Positions 49,054 to 58,673 are shown, counted from the stretch's first letter. The stretch: DNA of 64,000 nucleotides from Sphingomonas sp. CFBP 13720 (GCF_014842075.1 NZ_JACYVA010000005.1:192509-256508); one strand, 5' to 3'. Translations and numbers: made by a program. The notes: a model not told the origin generated them from the sequence alone.

Positions 49054-49449
49054 ATGACCAACTTAGTCGCTATCCTCGCGAACGATGTGATCCCCCACCT
49101 GCGGACCGTTCCCGAGTCCGTCATCCGGGAGGTCATTCAACTAAACCTCCCCAGCATCGTAATTCAGGCGTATCACCCGATTCAGGCGGGCGAAGCTATT
49201 TCAAAGCCGTTCGAGTTGATCACGCGAGTCATCGCGAACGACGAGAACATTCAGCTCGATATGGTCCGCCAAGGATCGGATCTCACCGAAGAACAGATTC
49301 AGGCGCTTGAGCCCTCCGCCCTGCTTGCGGCTTGCGTCGAAGTTTATGACTTCCTCGTCTGCGTTTACGGCACCAAAGACCTAACCAACATACTGCTCGA
49401 CGAACTGTGGCCATTCCTTCCGGGCTTGCCGCGTGGTGCCGCAGCATGA
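49054..49449 (+). CDS. Probable phage tail assembly chaperone-like protein
   Basis: 131 residues, mostly helical (AILANDVIPHLRTVPESVIREVIQLNLPSI..., LTEEQIQALEPSALLAACVEVYDFLVC). It lies directly before the tape-measure gene and overlaps it by ATGA, the position held by tail assembly chaperones in siphophages. Sequence alone does not prove the family. The ATG at 49054 lacks a strong ribosome site, and phage genes that would normally precede it are missing. Confidence 0.6.
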   Translation: MTNLVAILANDVIPHLRTVPESVIREVIQLNLPSIVIQAYHPIQAGEAISKPFELITRVIANDENIQLDMVRQGSDLTEEQIQALEPSALLAACVEVYDFLVCVYGTKDLTNILLDELWPFLPGLPRGAAA

Positions 49450-52400
49450 CGACCCGCAATACCGATGTGAACCTGATCGTCCGCGCCCGCACGGAGGGTG
49501 AGCGCGCGATTGCAGGGCTCGGTAACGTACTCGAGACGCTCTACAACGACGCGCGTCACGGTACGAGCGACCTGGCAGAACTTGGCAAGACGCTGGGCGC
49601 GCTCGACCGGGCGGCCGGGACGATCTCCGGTTCGATGACCAAGGCGGGTGAAGCGATCGATCGTCAGCGCGCGTCGCTGGCCGAGAGCAACGCCGCCTAT
49701 GGCGCACTGCTGCGGCAGCAAGCCGAGGCACAGCGCGTGCTGAACGGCTTCGGCGAACAGGCCAATAGCGGGTTCGTCGGCCCGCGCACCCGAGCGTTCA
49801 CCGAGCAGTACGCGGCGGTGAAGGCGGAAGTCGATCGCCTCAGCTCGTCGATCACGAACCTCTACAGCAAGATCGGGACGCAGAGTGCCCAGATTGATGG
49901 TAGCCGTTCGTCCCTGCTGAACCTCAGCGCGACCAGCACGGCAGTCAAGCAGGCGCAGGCCGAAGCCGCCGCGCAGATCGAATTGACCACCGGCGCGATG
50001 CAGCGGCAGGCCGAGGAGAGCCGCCGCGCCGCAGCCGCGCAGACGTTCTACAACAACAAGGCGTCGCCCGCTCTCAATCGCGGCCCGGCCACCGAGAACG
50101 GTGCAGGGTTCGAAGCGCTGTTCGCCAACCTGCAACGCCTGGAAGGTGAGGCCGCGCGCGCCAGTCGGGCGATCGATCCGGTAAAGACTGCGATCCGTGA
50201 CGCCGAACGCGCGATCAAGGATGTGCACGACGCCGCGCGCAACGGGATCATCTCGTCGGATGACGCGATCATCCGTGAGCGCCAGCTTCGCAACGAACTC
50301 GACCTGACGATCGCGAAGATCGCCGAAGGTGCGACGCGCGCTCGCGAGGCACGCAAGAACGCCGTCACCGAATATCAGGCGCTGATCAACTCGGTCACGG
50401 GTGTCACCGGCACCCGCGCCAAGGACAACGGCGCGACGTTCGAAGCACTTGATCGCCGGGAAGCCGAGACGGAGCGGCTGCAGCGCGCCCAGCGCGCCCG
50501 TGAGGCAGCAGCGATCCGTGAGGCGGCAGAACGGAACAGCGGCGTCACCGGTCCGCGTGCCAAGGACAACGGTGCGACGTTCGAAGCGCTGGCATCGAAG
50601 GCGGCGACGGATGCGGATGCGCAGGCGCACCGCGAAGCCGCGTTCGCCTATGGCCAGTTCGAGGCGGCGGCGCGGCGCGGTGCGGCGGCGATGCGGGAAA
50701 AGGATGCGGCGACCGAGCGTGACGCTGCGGCCGTGCAGCACCTGCGTGACGTACTCAACCCGCTGGTCACGATCCAGAACCGGTTCAACACCGAACTGGA
50801 AAAGTACCGGAAGCTCGCGCAGGACGGCAAGATCAGCACGGACGAACTGGCCAAGGCCGAAGTCCATCTGAAAGAGGAAGCCGAGCGGGCGAAGCGCGCC
50901 ATGGAGGCCGGCGCGAACGGCGGGCGTGGCCTGTTCGGTCTGCGCCCGTACGAGTTGCAGAACCTGTCGTACCAGATCAACGACGTGGTTACGGGCCTCG
51001 CCTCCGGGCAGCGGTTCGGGCAGGTCGTGGCGCAGCAGGGCGGGCAGATCCTGCAGTTGTTCCCGAAGGTCGGCGGAGCCGTGGTCGGCGCGCTGACCAA
51101 CCCGTTGATCCTTGCCGGCGTCGCGACCTTCGCCGCACTGGCCGTGGCGATCAACCGGTCGGTGGAGGAAGCCGAGCGGCTGCGCGATATCGGCGCAGAC
51201 CTGACGCTGTCCGCCGATGGTGGCATCTACGACGCGGACAAGCTGGACGGATCGGCGAAGGCGCTGCGCAATTACGGCGCGTCGATCGAGGACGCGACCA
51301 GTGCGGTGAAGGTCTTCGCATCGGCCGGCATCAACCCTGACCAGATCGACGCGTTCGCCCGCTCCGCCCAGAACATGGCGGACGTGACCGGGTCGAAGGT
51401 GCCCGAAGCCGCGAAGAAACTGGCGGACAGTTTCACCGGCGGATACGAAGCAATCGCCAAGCTGGACGACGAACTGAACTTCCTCAGCGTCACCCAGCGC
51501 CAGTCGATCAAGGACGCGTTCGAAGACGGCAACGCGCAGACCGCGCGTGCGAACGCGTTCCAGATCCTGACCGCCAAGCTGGAAGAAGCGGCGCAGATCC
51601 AGCGCGGTCCGGCGACCGAGGCGACACGATCGCTGCGCAAGGGATACAACGATCTCGTCGACTCCCTATCGAACACGGCGCCGGTCGTCGCGCTGATCGA
51701 CCTGTTCGCCAAGCTGGGCGACGGTATCTCGCGCGCGACCGGTAATGCGGCGGCGTTCACCACGGTGCAGGCGCGCACGCAGCGCATACTGGAACTGCAA
51801 CGCGAGATCGCCAGCCTCGAGCAGTACGATCGCGATATTGGCCGTGACACGGTGGCGAACCCGAACGGCATCGTTGCGGCGCGCAAGTCCGAACTGGCCC
51901 AGTTGCAGGATCAGCAGCAGCGTGAACAGCGGGCGGCAGCGCAGGGGGCGGCAGACACCCGCGCCCGCGACCGTGAAGCACAGCGTAAGGCCGACCTGCG
52001 CGTGAACGACCAGCGTGAACGCCAGCAGACGCAGACGGACCGCCTTCTGGCGACCGAGCGCGGCATCACCACCGAGGCCGAGAAACAGCGCCGGCTGCGC
52101 GTCGCCGAGCGCAGCGCCCGTGAACAGATCGAGAGCTCGAACCCCAACGCGTCCGATGCCGCGAAGAACGGGTTCGTAGCCGCAGCACTGGAAACCGAGC
52201 GCCTATCCATACGACGGGAGGAAGCGCAGCAGGCCGAACGGCGGAAGCGGGAGCAGGAGCAGGCAGCGCGCGAGCGGGCCCGGCTTGCCCGGCAGACGCG
52301 CTTCGTCGACCCGGTGGAAGGCCGCATCTCGTCGGGTTTCGGCGCGCGCCGGAGTCCGGGCGGCGTCGGATCGACGTTCCACCGCGGCATTGATTATGCG

Positions 52401-53978
52401 GTGCCGACCGGCACGAACGTCCGTGCGCCCGCCGCCGGTGTGGTGATCGATACCGGTTACGACGCGAAACTGGGCAAGTACGTCCTGATCGACCACGGCA
52501 ACAAGACGCAGTCGAAGTTCGGCCACCTGAGCAACAACACCGTCGTGAAGCCCGGTCAGGACGTGGCGCAGGGTCAGTTGATCGGCAAGTCCGGCAACAC
52601 CGGGTCCGCGACGACCGGCGCACACCTGCACTATACCGTGCTGGTGAACGGCAAGCCGGTCGACCCGCGCAAGGGTATATTCGTCGGCGATGGCCCCGCG
52701 CGGTTCGAGGTCGATCGTGGCGAAGCGGTTCAGGATTACGAGGAGGCAGAGGAAGCCCGCAAGAACCGGCAGGACAACTTCAACTTGTCGGTCCGGCAGG
52801 AAGCCGACGAGCGCGAGCGGATCATCAAGCAGCTTCAGCAGCAGGAAGGTCTGAGCGGTGCTGCCCTTTTCGCGGAACAGCGGCGGCAGGAACAGATCGA
52901 AGCCGAAGCCAATCTGCGCAAGAACGTCGAGAACGCCAATCGCAACCTTGATCCCGGTCTCGCGCCGATCGTGATCACCGACGAAATGGTAGCGCGGGCG
53001 CGCGACCTGGCGGGAACGCTGTTCGACCTTCAGCGTGCGCAGGATGCACTGGACGACCGGCTTGAACAGGCCAACCGTCCCCTCGACGCACTGGAAGAAC
53101 AGCGCGACGTGCTGATCGAGCAGCGCGACCTGATGCGTTCGATTGGCGACTTCAAAGCCGCATCGGCGATCGACGTTCAGATCTCGAAACTGGGCGTCAG
53201 CATCGGGGATGCGTACGACAAGCTGATCGAGTTCTACCGGGCGCTCAGCCCCGCGGATCGGGTCCGCCTCGGCATTCTCGACGACGCGCAACTGGAGCTG
53301 GTGATCGCCAAGTTGCAGCGTGCGAAGACCGCGGCGAAGGATTTCAGTGGCGCTCTATTTGGAGGACGCGTCACATTCCGTCAGTTTGTGGACGCGTTCG
53401 CGGACAGCGCGACTGACGCCTTCGTTGGGTTCATAAAGAACATTTCGGAAGGCGACGGCGTGTTCAAATCGTTCGGCCGTGCGATCAAGGAGTTCGCCGC
53501 CACGTTTGCTGCTGCTATCGGGCAGATGATCGTAAAGGCAATTGCGTTCGCGGCGGCGCTACAGGTGCTGTCGGTTATTACCGGCATTCCTGCGTCACAG
53601 TTGGCGGCAGGCCTTTCGGCGGCTTCCGCCGGTGTGCACCACGCTGGTGGGATCGCAGGGTCTGCCGGCGGCGTGAAGCGCAGTGTCGCGTATGATACGT
53701 TCCAAGGTGCCATGCGGTATCACACGGGCGGTATTGCCGGGCTCGCTCCGGACGAAGTGCCCGCGATCCTGAAGCGTGGCGAGGAAGTGCTGACTGAAGG
53801 CGATCCGCGCCACCGAGCGAATGGCGGCGGTCAGGGTGGCGGGGGGGAGCGGATGTCCGTTCGGAATATCAACCTGTTCGATTATGCGGACGTAGCCGAG
53901 CAGATGCTCACGACGAAGGCCGGCGAGCGCGCGGTCCTCAATATCGTGAAGAAGAACAGTCGCAGCTTGAAGGGCTGA
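49446..53978 (+). CDS. Phage tail tape-measure protein with M23 peptidase domain
   Basis: 1510 residues. A long coiled-coil and repeat-rich N-terminal half (duplicated GVTGxRAKDNGATFEAL blocks around residues 315-390) leads into RPYELQNLSYQINDVVTGLASGQRFGQVVAQQGGQILQLF and hydrophobic segments (about 540-570). An M23 zinc endopeptidase domain spans about 953-1085, with HRGID and HLHY metal ligands. A late VPAILKRGEEVLT segment (about 1437) is typical of tape-measure C-termini. Such proteins set tail length and, with a peptidase, open peptidoglycan during DNA entry. No other tail genes follow, so it is orphaned. Confidence 0.88.
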   Translation: MTTRNTDVNLIVRARTEGERAIAGLGNVLETLYNDARHGTSDLAELGKTLGALDRAAGTISGSMTKAGEAIDRQRASLAESNAAYGALLRQQAEAQRVLNGFGEQANSGFVGPRTRAFTEQYAAVKAEVDRLSSSITNLYSKIGTQSAQIDGSRSSLLNLSATSTAVKQAQAEAAAQIELTTGAMQRQAEESRRAAAAQTFYNNKASPALNRGPATENGAGFEALFANLQRLEGEAARASRAIDPVKTAIRDAERAIKDVHDAARNGIISSDDAIIRERQLRNELDLTIAKIAEGATRAREARKNAVTEYQALINSVTGVTGTRAKDNGATFEALDRREAETERLQRAQRAREAAAIREAAERNSGVTGPRAKDNGATFEALASKAATDADAQAHREAAFAYGQFEAAARRGAAAMREKDAATERDAAAVQHLRDVLNPLVTIQNRFNTELEKYRKLAQDGKISTDELAKAEVHLKEEAERAKRAMEAGANGGRGLFGLRPYELQNLSYQINDVVTGLASGQRFGQVVAQQGGQILQLFPKVGGAVVGALTNPLILAGVATFAALAVAINRSVEEAERLRDIGADLTLSADGGIYDADKLDGSAKALRNYGASIEDATSAVKVFASAGINPDQIDAFARSAQNMADVTGSKVPEAAKKLADSFTGGYEAIAKLDDELNFLSVTQRQSIKDAFEDGNAQTARANAFQILTAKLEEAAQIQRGPATEATRSLRKGYNDLVDSLSNTAPVVALIDLFAKLGDGISRATGNAAAFTTVQARTQRILELQREIASLEQYDRDIGRDTVANPNGIVAARKSELAQLQDQQQREQRAAAQGAADTRARDREAQRKADLRVNDQRERQQTQTDRLLATERGITTEAEKQRRLRVAERSAREQIESSNPNASDAAKNGFVAAALETERLSIRREEAQQAERRKREQEQAARERARLARQTRFVDPVEGRISSGFGARRSPGGVGSTFHRGIDYAVPTGTNVRAPAAGVVIDTGYDAKLGKYVLIDHGNKTQSKFGHLSNNTVVKPGQDVAQGQLIGKSGNTGSATTGAHLHYTVLVNGKPVDPRKGIFVGDGPARFEVDRGEAVQDYEEAEEARKNRQDNFNLSVRQEADERERIIKQLQQQEGLSGAALFAEQRRQEQIEAEANLRKNVENANRNLDPGLAPIVITDEMVARARDLAGTLFDLQRAQDALDDRLEQANRPLDALEEQRDVLIEQRDLMRSIGDFKAASAIDVQISKLGVSIGDAYDKLIEFYRALSPADRVRLGILDDAQLELVIAKLQRAKTAAKDFSGALFGGRVTFRQFVDAFADSATDAFVGFIKNISEGDGVFKSFGRAIKEFAATFAAAIGQMIVKAIAFAAALQVLSVITGIPASQLAAGLSAASAGVHHAGGIAGSAGGVKRSVAYDTFQGAMRYHTGGIAGLAPDEVPAILKRGEEVLTEGDPRHRANGGGQGGGGERMSVRNINLFDYADVAEQMLTTKAGERAVLNIVKKNSRSLKG

Positions 53979-54111
53979 ACGACCAAACGCCCTGCCCCGC
54001 CGCGGAACTTCCGTAACCTTCACCGCTTATTTCGCCGTTCACAGCCCTGCCGTTCTGGATGACGCCGCACGCGCAGAAAAAATCGAGGGCGCGGACCAAT
54101 CGTCCTGAAGG

Positions 54112-54339
54112 ATGACTCCCGAAACGGCGGAGGCAGATAGCTACGTGGCAATGAGAGACTTCGCGCAGTTCGGCGGCGCGATGGTGACATTCGACACCTC
54201 CGCTGTCGTTTTATATGCACCCCATGCGGGTGGAGCCGGCACGAAGGTGATTCTAGGACCGGTTGAAAATTGGACCGAGTTACATCTTGATGCTGATTAC
54301 GGAACGATCAGAAGCTTGATTATGGGAGGTGATGCCTAG
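54112..54339 (+). CDS. Small hypothetical protein after the tape measure
   Basis: 75 residues (MTPETAEADSYVAMRDFAQFGGAMVTFDTS...LGPVENWTELHLDADYGTIRSLIMGGDA). Mostly beta-like with no known motif. An ATG at 54151 is an alternative start. A strong hairpin follows, so it ends the tail transcript. Confidence 0.45.
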   Translation: MTPETAEADSYVAMRDFAQFGGAMVTFDTSAVVLYAPHAGGAGTKVILGPVENWTELHLDADYGTIRSLIMGGDA

Positions 54340-54371
54340 CGCGCCACTCGACATTGCCGACCGTGGAAATA

Positions 54372-54401
54372 CTAGCCCGCCGGAATGGACCGGCGGGCTA
54401 G
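54372..54401 (+). terminator. Terminator hairpin
   Basis: CTAGCCCGCCGG and CCGGCGGGCTAG form a perfect 12-base stem with a 6-base loop, followed by TCGTTTG. Confidence 0.8.
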
Positions 54402-54584
54402 TCGTTTGTGGGGCGTATGACGCACGACGGCACTTCTGGGGTTGGACGGGCGGTTGCGCGAGCGCGGGCGTGGCGTCAGCATGCCGGTGCCGCTCGGGGT
54501 GCTGATGCACGCGATCGTTGAAGCGATGTTCGTCAGTTAGGCACGCTGCAAACAAGCGCTGACAAAGGCGGAAACACGGACGTG

Positions 54585-54767
54585 TTAGGCGTAAAGACGG
54601 CTACCGCGCGCATTCAAAGCTAACCGCTGCCGTGCCAAATCATCGACCTGTCGAAGAGCCGACGTCAGATCACCGTGTCCGAATCGTGCCTTCACCGCCG
54701 CAGCGATCGCACGCTCTTCGTCCCGATCGAGTTGCTCGATCGGATCCTGTTCTGGTCCAAATCTCAT
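54585..54767 (-). CDS. Small acidic hypothetical protein
   Basis: 60 residues starting MRFGPEQDPIEQLDRDEERAI, charged and helical, no membrane segment. AAGGAG lies 11 bases before the ATG. It lies just downstream of the GAF gene on the same strand, with 54 bases between, so the two may be cotranscribed. Function unknown; an antitoxin-like or regulatory role is only a guess from size and charge. Confidence 0.4.
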   Translation of the reverse strand: MRFGPEQDPIEQLDRDEERAIAAAVKARFGHGDLTSALRQVDDLARQRLALNARGSRLYA

Positions 54768-54821
54768 GGGCGGTGGCTCCTTGCTCAGATTTCGTACCAT
54801 GCAATTTTCAACGCGCCAAGA

Positions 54822-55796
54822 TCATACTTCGCTCCGAGCGAACGCCACAGCGGCGAGGCCGGTCATGCGTGCAATAAGCCGAACGGTGTCGACTGCCTGC
54901 ACCTGCTTGTTCCCAGGGTCGCGCCGAAACCGGCCCGGGCAGCTCGTAGATGCAGCAACGACACCCCATATTTGGGCGGGATCGCCAGTACGGATCGGCA
55001 CAGCCGCCATGGATCGGTACCGAGCAGCATCGTACTCCCGCCGCTTCTCTTGAGGCACCGTAAATTGGTCAAGGACGTCAGTCACAGTACCGTCTGGCAC
55101 GATCACAGGCTGCTCAGTAGCCCAAGCGCGTCCTACGAACCCTTCGTTCTCTTTCCAAGTTCTTGCTAATGCAGGCGGTGGCAGTTGACCGGCACGCATC
55201 GCAGCAATTCGGACCAACTCGTCACCATTTACTTTGAAAACGGAAATGGCCCATTCTTCGTCGATGCCAAACCCAATGGACATAAGGACGAGCCGTTTGG
55301 CATTTTCGAGCATTGCTTGAGTTGTTTCGTGGGCATCCGCTGCAGGAATAAGAAGGGATTGCTCCAGCGTCTCTCGCATGGATCGATTGGCATCAATCAA
55401 AGCCAGCCGCTTCTGGTCCAGCGCGAATAGTCCCTCGATCTGAGACATAAATTTATCACGTTCATCTAGAAACGTTTGCGCTTCGCCTTCTAAGGCGGCA
55501 GCTCGAGCAAGCAACTCCGTGGCTTCGTCCTGGATAAAGAACAGTAGCATGCCGCCAACAAAAACGAGAAAGACGCCAGCCCAGACGCATAACCCTTTAA
55601 CAGTCAGTATGCCTGTGCCAGCACTTGGGATTAATCCCCCTTCCATTGCGCCACCTACCGCGGCTAGCGCGCCGCCGCCAAGTACGCAGACAATGTTAAT
55701 CCATCTTTGAAAACGCCTTGCCCGCCTGACTAACGTGAGGCCCTTCCGCATGAGCGCATCGCGATGGACCCGTAGTCGATGTCTCGCGTCGTCCAA
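54822..55796 (-). CDS. Two-TM GAF-domain protein
   Basis: 324 residues: two membrane helices (about 32-51 and 68-88) in a hairpin, a coiled coil (about 90-150) and a C-terminal GAF domain (about 165-320) with WKENEGFVGRAWATEQPVIVPDG and YRSMAAVPIRTGDPAQIWGVVAAS. GAF domains often bind cyclic nucleotides or other small ligands; there is no kinase, cyclase or HTH output. The TTG start at 55796 follows GGGGGAG. Located near two nucleotide cyclase genes, it could be a nucleotide-gated membrane protein, though an unrelated sensor is possible. Confidence 0.75.
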   Translation of the reverse strand: MDDARHRLRVHRDALMRKGLTLVRRARRFQRWINIVCVLGGGALAAVGGAMEGGLIPSAGTGILTVKGLCVWAGVFLVFVGGMLLFFIQDEATELLARAAALEGEAQTFLDERDKFMSQIEGLFALDQKRLALIDANRSMRETLEQSLLIPAADAHETTQAMLENAKRLVLMSIGFGIDEEWAISVFKVNGDELVRIAAMRAGQLPPPALARTWKENEGFVGRAWATEQPVIVPDGTVTDVLDQFTVPQEKRREYDAARYRSMAAVPIRTGDPAQIWGVVAASTSCPGRFRRDPGNKQVQAVDTVRLIARMTGLAAVAFARSEV

Positions 55797-55843
55797 GAAG
55801 CGTCTCCCCCAGTAAGTTTCAGGCGCCCTTCGTCATCACACTG

Positions 55844-56616
55844 TTATGGTCGTCGCGTGGACGAGGCAACATGGGCGTAGCCACAGCCGCATTGAAGCGA
55901 GCTGGACCATGGTAGGGAAGTTGCTGCGGGCTTGTCGTAGACAGTGGCGACGCGGCGGAAGTGCTTCAGCTTAGAGAAGAAGCGCTCGATCAGGTTGCGT
56001 TCCCGATAGAGCCGTTTGCTGAAGCAGCGCTTCCAACGCCGGTTGCTCTTGGATGGCATATTTGGTGTGCCTCCTTGCTCCTCGATCATCCCACGGATGC
56101 AGTCAGCATCATATGCCTTGTCCGCCGGGACGATAGTTTGCGGGCCGAGATGATCAAGCAGCGTGTCAGCGACTTGGCCGTCGTGAGCCTGTCCTGCCGT
56201 CAGGCTGGGCCGGATCGGCAGCCCTTGCGCATCGACGACTGCGTGGACTTTGGTCGTGAGCCCGCCTCGGGAGCAGCCGAGACAACGATCTCGATCCCCC
56301 TTTTTGCCGTCGCGGCCTGCTGGTGGGCGCGAACGGACGTGCTGTCGATCATCTGGATTTCGCCGTCATAGGCGGCAGTGATGGCGTCCATCATCCGATC
56401 CCAGACGCCAGCCTTCCGCCATCAAACGCAGCGATTGTAGCAAGTGGTGCGCGGGTAGCGCTCGGGGAGATCACGCCACGGCGCACCGGATCGCAGCACC
56501 CAGAAGATGCCGTTCAGCACGCGGCGATTTTCGACGCGCGGCACGCCTCGCGGCTTACTGGGCAGAAGCGGCTCGATTAAACGCCACTCGAAATCGGTCA
56601 GGTCATATCGGCTCAT
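55844..56616 (-). pseudogene. Decayed IS5-type transposase
   Basis: Pieces in different frames match an IS5/IS427-group transposase in order: MSRYDLTDFEWRLIEPLLPS and GIFWVLRSGAPWRDLPERY (56616-56422), MDAITAAYDGEIQMIDSTSVRAHQQAA (56394 on) with the DDE-type first Asp, and SNRRWKRCFSKRLYRERNLIERFFSKLKHFRRVAT (56089 on) with the last Glu of the triad. Frame breaks between them mean no full enzyme is made unless by repeated frameshifting. I could not fix the terminal repeats. The insertion separates the GAF gene from the cyclase cluster. Confidence 0.85.
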
Positions 56617-56705
56617 GCCGTTTCTGAATCAGAAATCGATGGCTTGTGAAAGGCTCGATAAATCAAACCTTGTGCACCTTAGCCATGCGCCGTTACCGCC
56701 ACGCG

Positions 56706-56855
56706 ATGGACGGATTAATGATCCACGCTGGCGCTTGCGATTTTTGCGACCATCAGGGCTGGCTTGGTTTCTACCTTTGCGGTGATCAGGAGACCATCGT
56801 CTTGCTCTGCGACGAGTGCGACACAGTATATTTGTCTCCACTAGACAAAAATTGA
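56706..56855 (+). CDS. Small zinc-finger-like protein
   Basis: 49 residues with paired cysteines CDFC and CDEC about 25 residues apart, as in a zinc ribbon (GACDFCDHQGWLGFYLCGDQETIVLLCDECDTVYL). The start may be 56706 or 56718. It is followed after 9 bases by another small frame. Similar CxxC mini-proteins accompany mobile elements; function unknown. Confidence 0.5.
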   Translation: MDGLMIHAGACDFCDHQGWLGFYLCGDQETIVLLCDECDTVYLSPLDKN

Positions 56856-56864
56856 GGAAGTCCC

Positions 56865-57005
56865 GTGCGGTTGGGCGATGCCCCAGAATATTGCGTTGAA
56901 GCGCTGAACGTTTCCACCGCAGGCGGGTGGGATGCGACGCGCGCCGAAGTGGCTGCGAAAGGATGGGACGCCTATGTCGAGGGCGAATATGCCTATCACG
57001 TCTGA
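56865..57005 (+). CDS. 46-residue hypothetical protein
   Basis: GTG start with GAGGAAG upstream; acidic, Trp-containing peptide ending WDAYVEGEYAYHV. Likely in one transcript with the preceding CxxC protein. No relatives known to me. Confidence 0.4.
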   Translation: MRLGDAPEYCVEALNVSTAGGWDATRAEVAAKGWDAYVEGEYAYHV

Positions 57006-57120
57006 GTTCACGACCTAGTAAAGCACTGCGCAGTTTCTGAACCCAAGCCGCGACAGCCTACTACTAGGCGCAAAACCGCAATAACAAGCTGAGCGCACTC
57101 GCTAAGTATTCGCCTGTATT

Positions 57121-58089
57121 CTACTTGAACAGCGGAAAAACTATATCACCTCCGAACACCTTCCCAGACAATCCGGGAACCACAACAGCAACCTCACTTA
57201 CCATGCCCTTGGAAATTATTGTATCGCTTGGCGCAGACGCTTTGAATGCCTGCCATACTCTCGAAGACATTAGAATGGGCGGCGCGTATGGACGAACCGT
57301 CTCGGTCGTGTCGTGAACATAAACCGCCCGATATTCGGGGTCTTGGTAGCGTAGTTGGTAGCTAGGATAGCCGGTGTCTGTTAGCTTTTGTACGAACTCG
57401 TGCGGCCATTCCCATTCGCTCATCCAATCGGTTTTTCCAGTGAACAAGTTCGGTCGTTCGTAAACGATGAGAAGCTTTTTAAGCGAGGAATATTCTCCCG
57501 CCTTGTTCGCAGCATCGGTTAACTTCGATGCTAAGTTCGCTGGCTTCCCAAGCCAAACTAGATTGCGATAGTTGCTTTGATCAACGCCGTTTTTACGAAT
57601 GCCAGTCTTCGTAACAAGCATCTTGCCAGAATCGATACCAAGTCCAAACGTCACCTCTCCACTAGCGAAATGCTTATTAATGACGTACTTGGCTACGGAG
57701 TTCATCAACACCGCGCAATTCACGGCGTTGGAGAAGGCGTCCTCCTCATCGAACAAGACCATCACTCGATCGCCAATAATTCCCCTAACGTGCCCTTTGT
57801 AATAACGAGCGCAACGGGTCATACACCTGACAAATGTTGAGTACAGCTTGGCAACAGTCTGTGGCTTAAGTCTCAGACTCAACTCAGTAGAACGACGCAT
57901 ATCGATGTAAAGTACACACGTGTCTACCAACTTACATAATTGCCTCTTTTCGTCTAGGTTTGGAAAAGTGATCTTTGAATCACCAGAATGCGGAACAATT
58001 TTTGTCGCAGTGACCTCAACCGTGAAATCTTTGCCAAGAATTGTTTCCGCTTCTTGGATAAGACTGTCTCTAAAAGCGGCCATACTCAC
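57121..58089 (-). CDS. pycC: Class III nucleotidyl cyclase, Pycsar PycC-like
   Basis: 322 residues with one cyclase domain. Metal-binding Asp63 in LYIDMRRST and Asp107 in GDRVMVLFD; transition-state region N185/K189 in GKPANLASKL. An extra segment of about 70 residues follows before the last beta strands. In Pycsar defence such cyclases make cCMP or cUMP on phage infection and activate a partner effector. Base specificity (pyrimidine against adenine or guanine) cannot be read with certainty. GTG 58089 overlaps the effector stop by 4 bases (GTGA). Confidence 0.75.
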   Translation of the reverse strand: MSMAAFRDSLIQEAETILGKDFTVEVTATKIVPHSGDSKITFPNLDEKRQLCKLVDTCVLYIDMRRSTELSLRLKPQTVAKLYSTFVRCMTRCARYYKGHVRGIIGDRVMVLFDEEDAFSNAVNCAVLMNSVAKYVINKHFASGEVTFGLGIDSGKMLVTKTGIRKNGVDQSNYRNLVWLGKPANLASKLTDAANKAGEYSSLKKLLIVYERPNLFTGKTDWMSEWEWPHEFVQKLTDTGYPSYQLRYQDPEYRAVYVHDTTETVRPYAPPILMSSRVWQAFKASAPSDTIISKGMVSEVAVVVPGLSGKVFGGDIVFPLFK

Positions 58090-58673
58090 TTTGCAAATTC
58101 TCCCGCAAATCGGATTGCAAATATGAAGACGTACTTAGCTGCCGGAATAGCTAGGACAACGATTGCTGCCAAAGCAAACCAGCAAGCGAACTTAAATTGT
58201 TTAAATTTCCTATTTGCAATCGTGCTATTCACATGGATCTGACACGTTAGGTCGGTAGCATAACTTTCCGTCAGTGTGTCATTCTCGATTGGCATATACT
58301 GGTCTCGAAACCGGCTGGCGACGTTCTCAATGGGGATGGCGGCGATATCGCCAAAGAATACTAAATTCAGCGGGCGAGCGATTGCCTGCTCTCCTCGGAA
58401 AAATTTGCTTAATGAAATACGTGGGAGAAACGAGAAAATTGCGATAACGGCTGCCGCAATAAACAGGCATCCTGCGACAGGCAGGTAGCTGGCGTACTGC
58501 GCAGACGCCCCCCCGTCTTTTGCAAGCGCGTTCCCGATCGCAACCGCCCACGCCGAGGAGAAAGCCAGAAGCGCCGCATTTTTCGCTTCAGCAAATTTCA
58601 CCCAGTCGTTCACGCGAGAAAAGGTCGCAGTCAGTACCTTTTCATACGCCTCTTGTTGGTCGTTTTTCGCCAT
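58086..58673 (-). CDS. pycTM: Pycsar-type transmembrane effector (DUF5706-like)
   Basis: 195 residues: an N-terminal cytosolic helix with the family-like block VNDWVKFAEAKNAALLAF, membrane helices at about 31-50 and 63-82, a cytosolic middle (90-158) and a last helix at about 160-188. In Pycsar, PycTM responds to cyclic pyrimidines and disrupts the inner membrane, stopping phage growth. It overlaps the cyclase gene, as expected for a coupled pair. Start ATG 58673 is preferred; ATG 58706 is in frame. Confidence 0.75.
   Translation of the reverse strand: MAKNDQQEAYEKVLTATFSRVNDWVKFAEAKNAALLAFSSAWAVAIGNALAKDGGASAQYASYLPVAGCLFIAAAVIAIFSFLPRISLSKFFRGEQAIARPLNLVFFGDIAAIPIENVASRFRDQYMPIENDTLTESYATDLTCQIHVNSTIANRKFKQFKFACWFALAAIVVLAIPAAKYVFIFAIRFAGEFAK

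Noticed and set aside
48948..49310. Plus-strand frame with WLPLYTRWLDMLKH
   Set aside because: Overlaps the better-supported 49054 gene in another frame; may include a remnant of an upstream phage gene, but this cannot be shown.
54280..54555. A 91-codon minus-strand frame
   Set aside because: Crosses the terminator hairpin and the end of a plus-strand gene; no domain.
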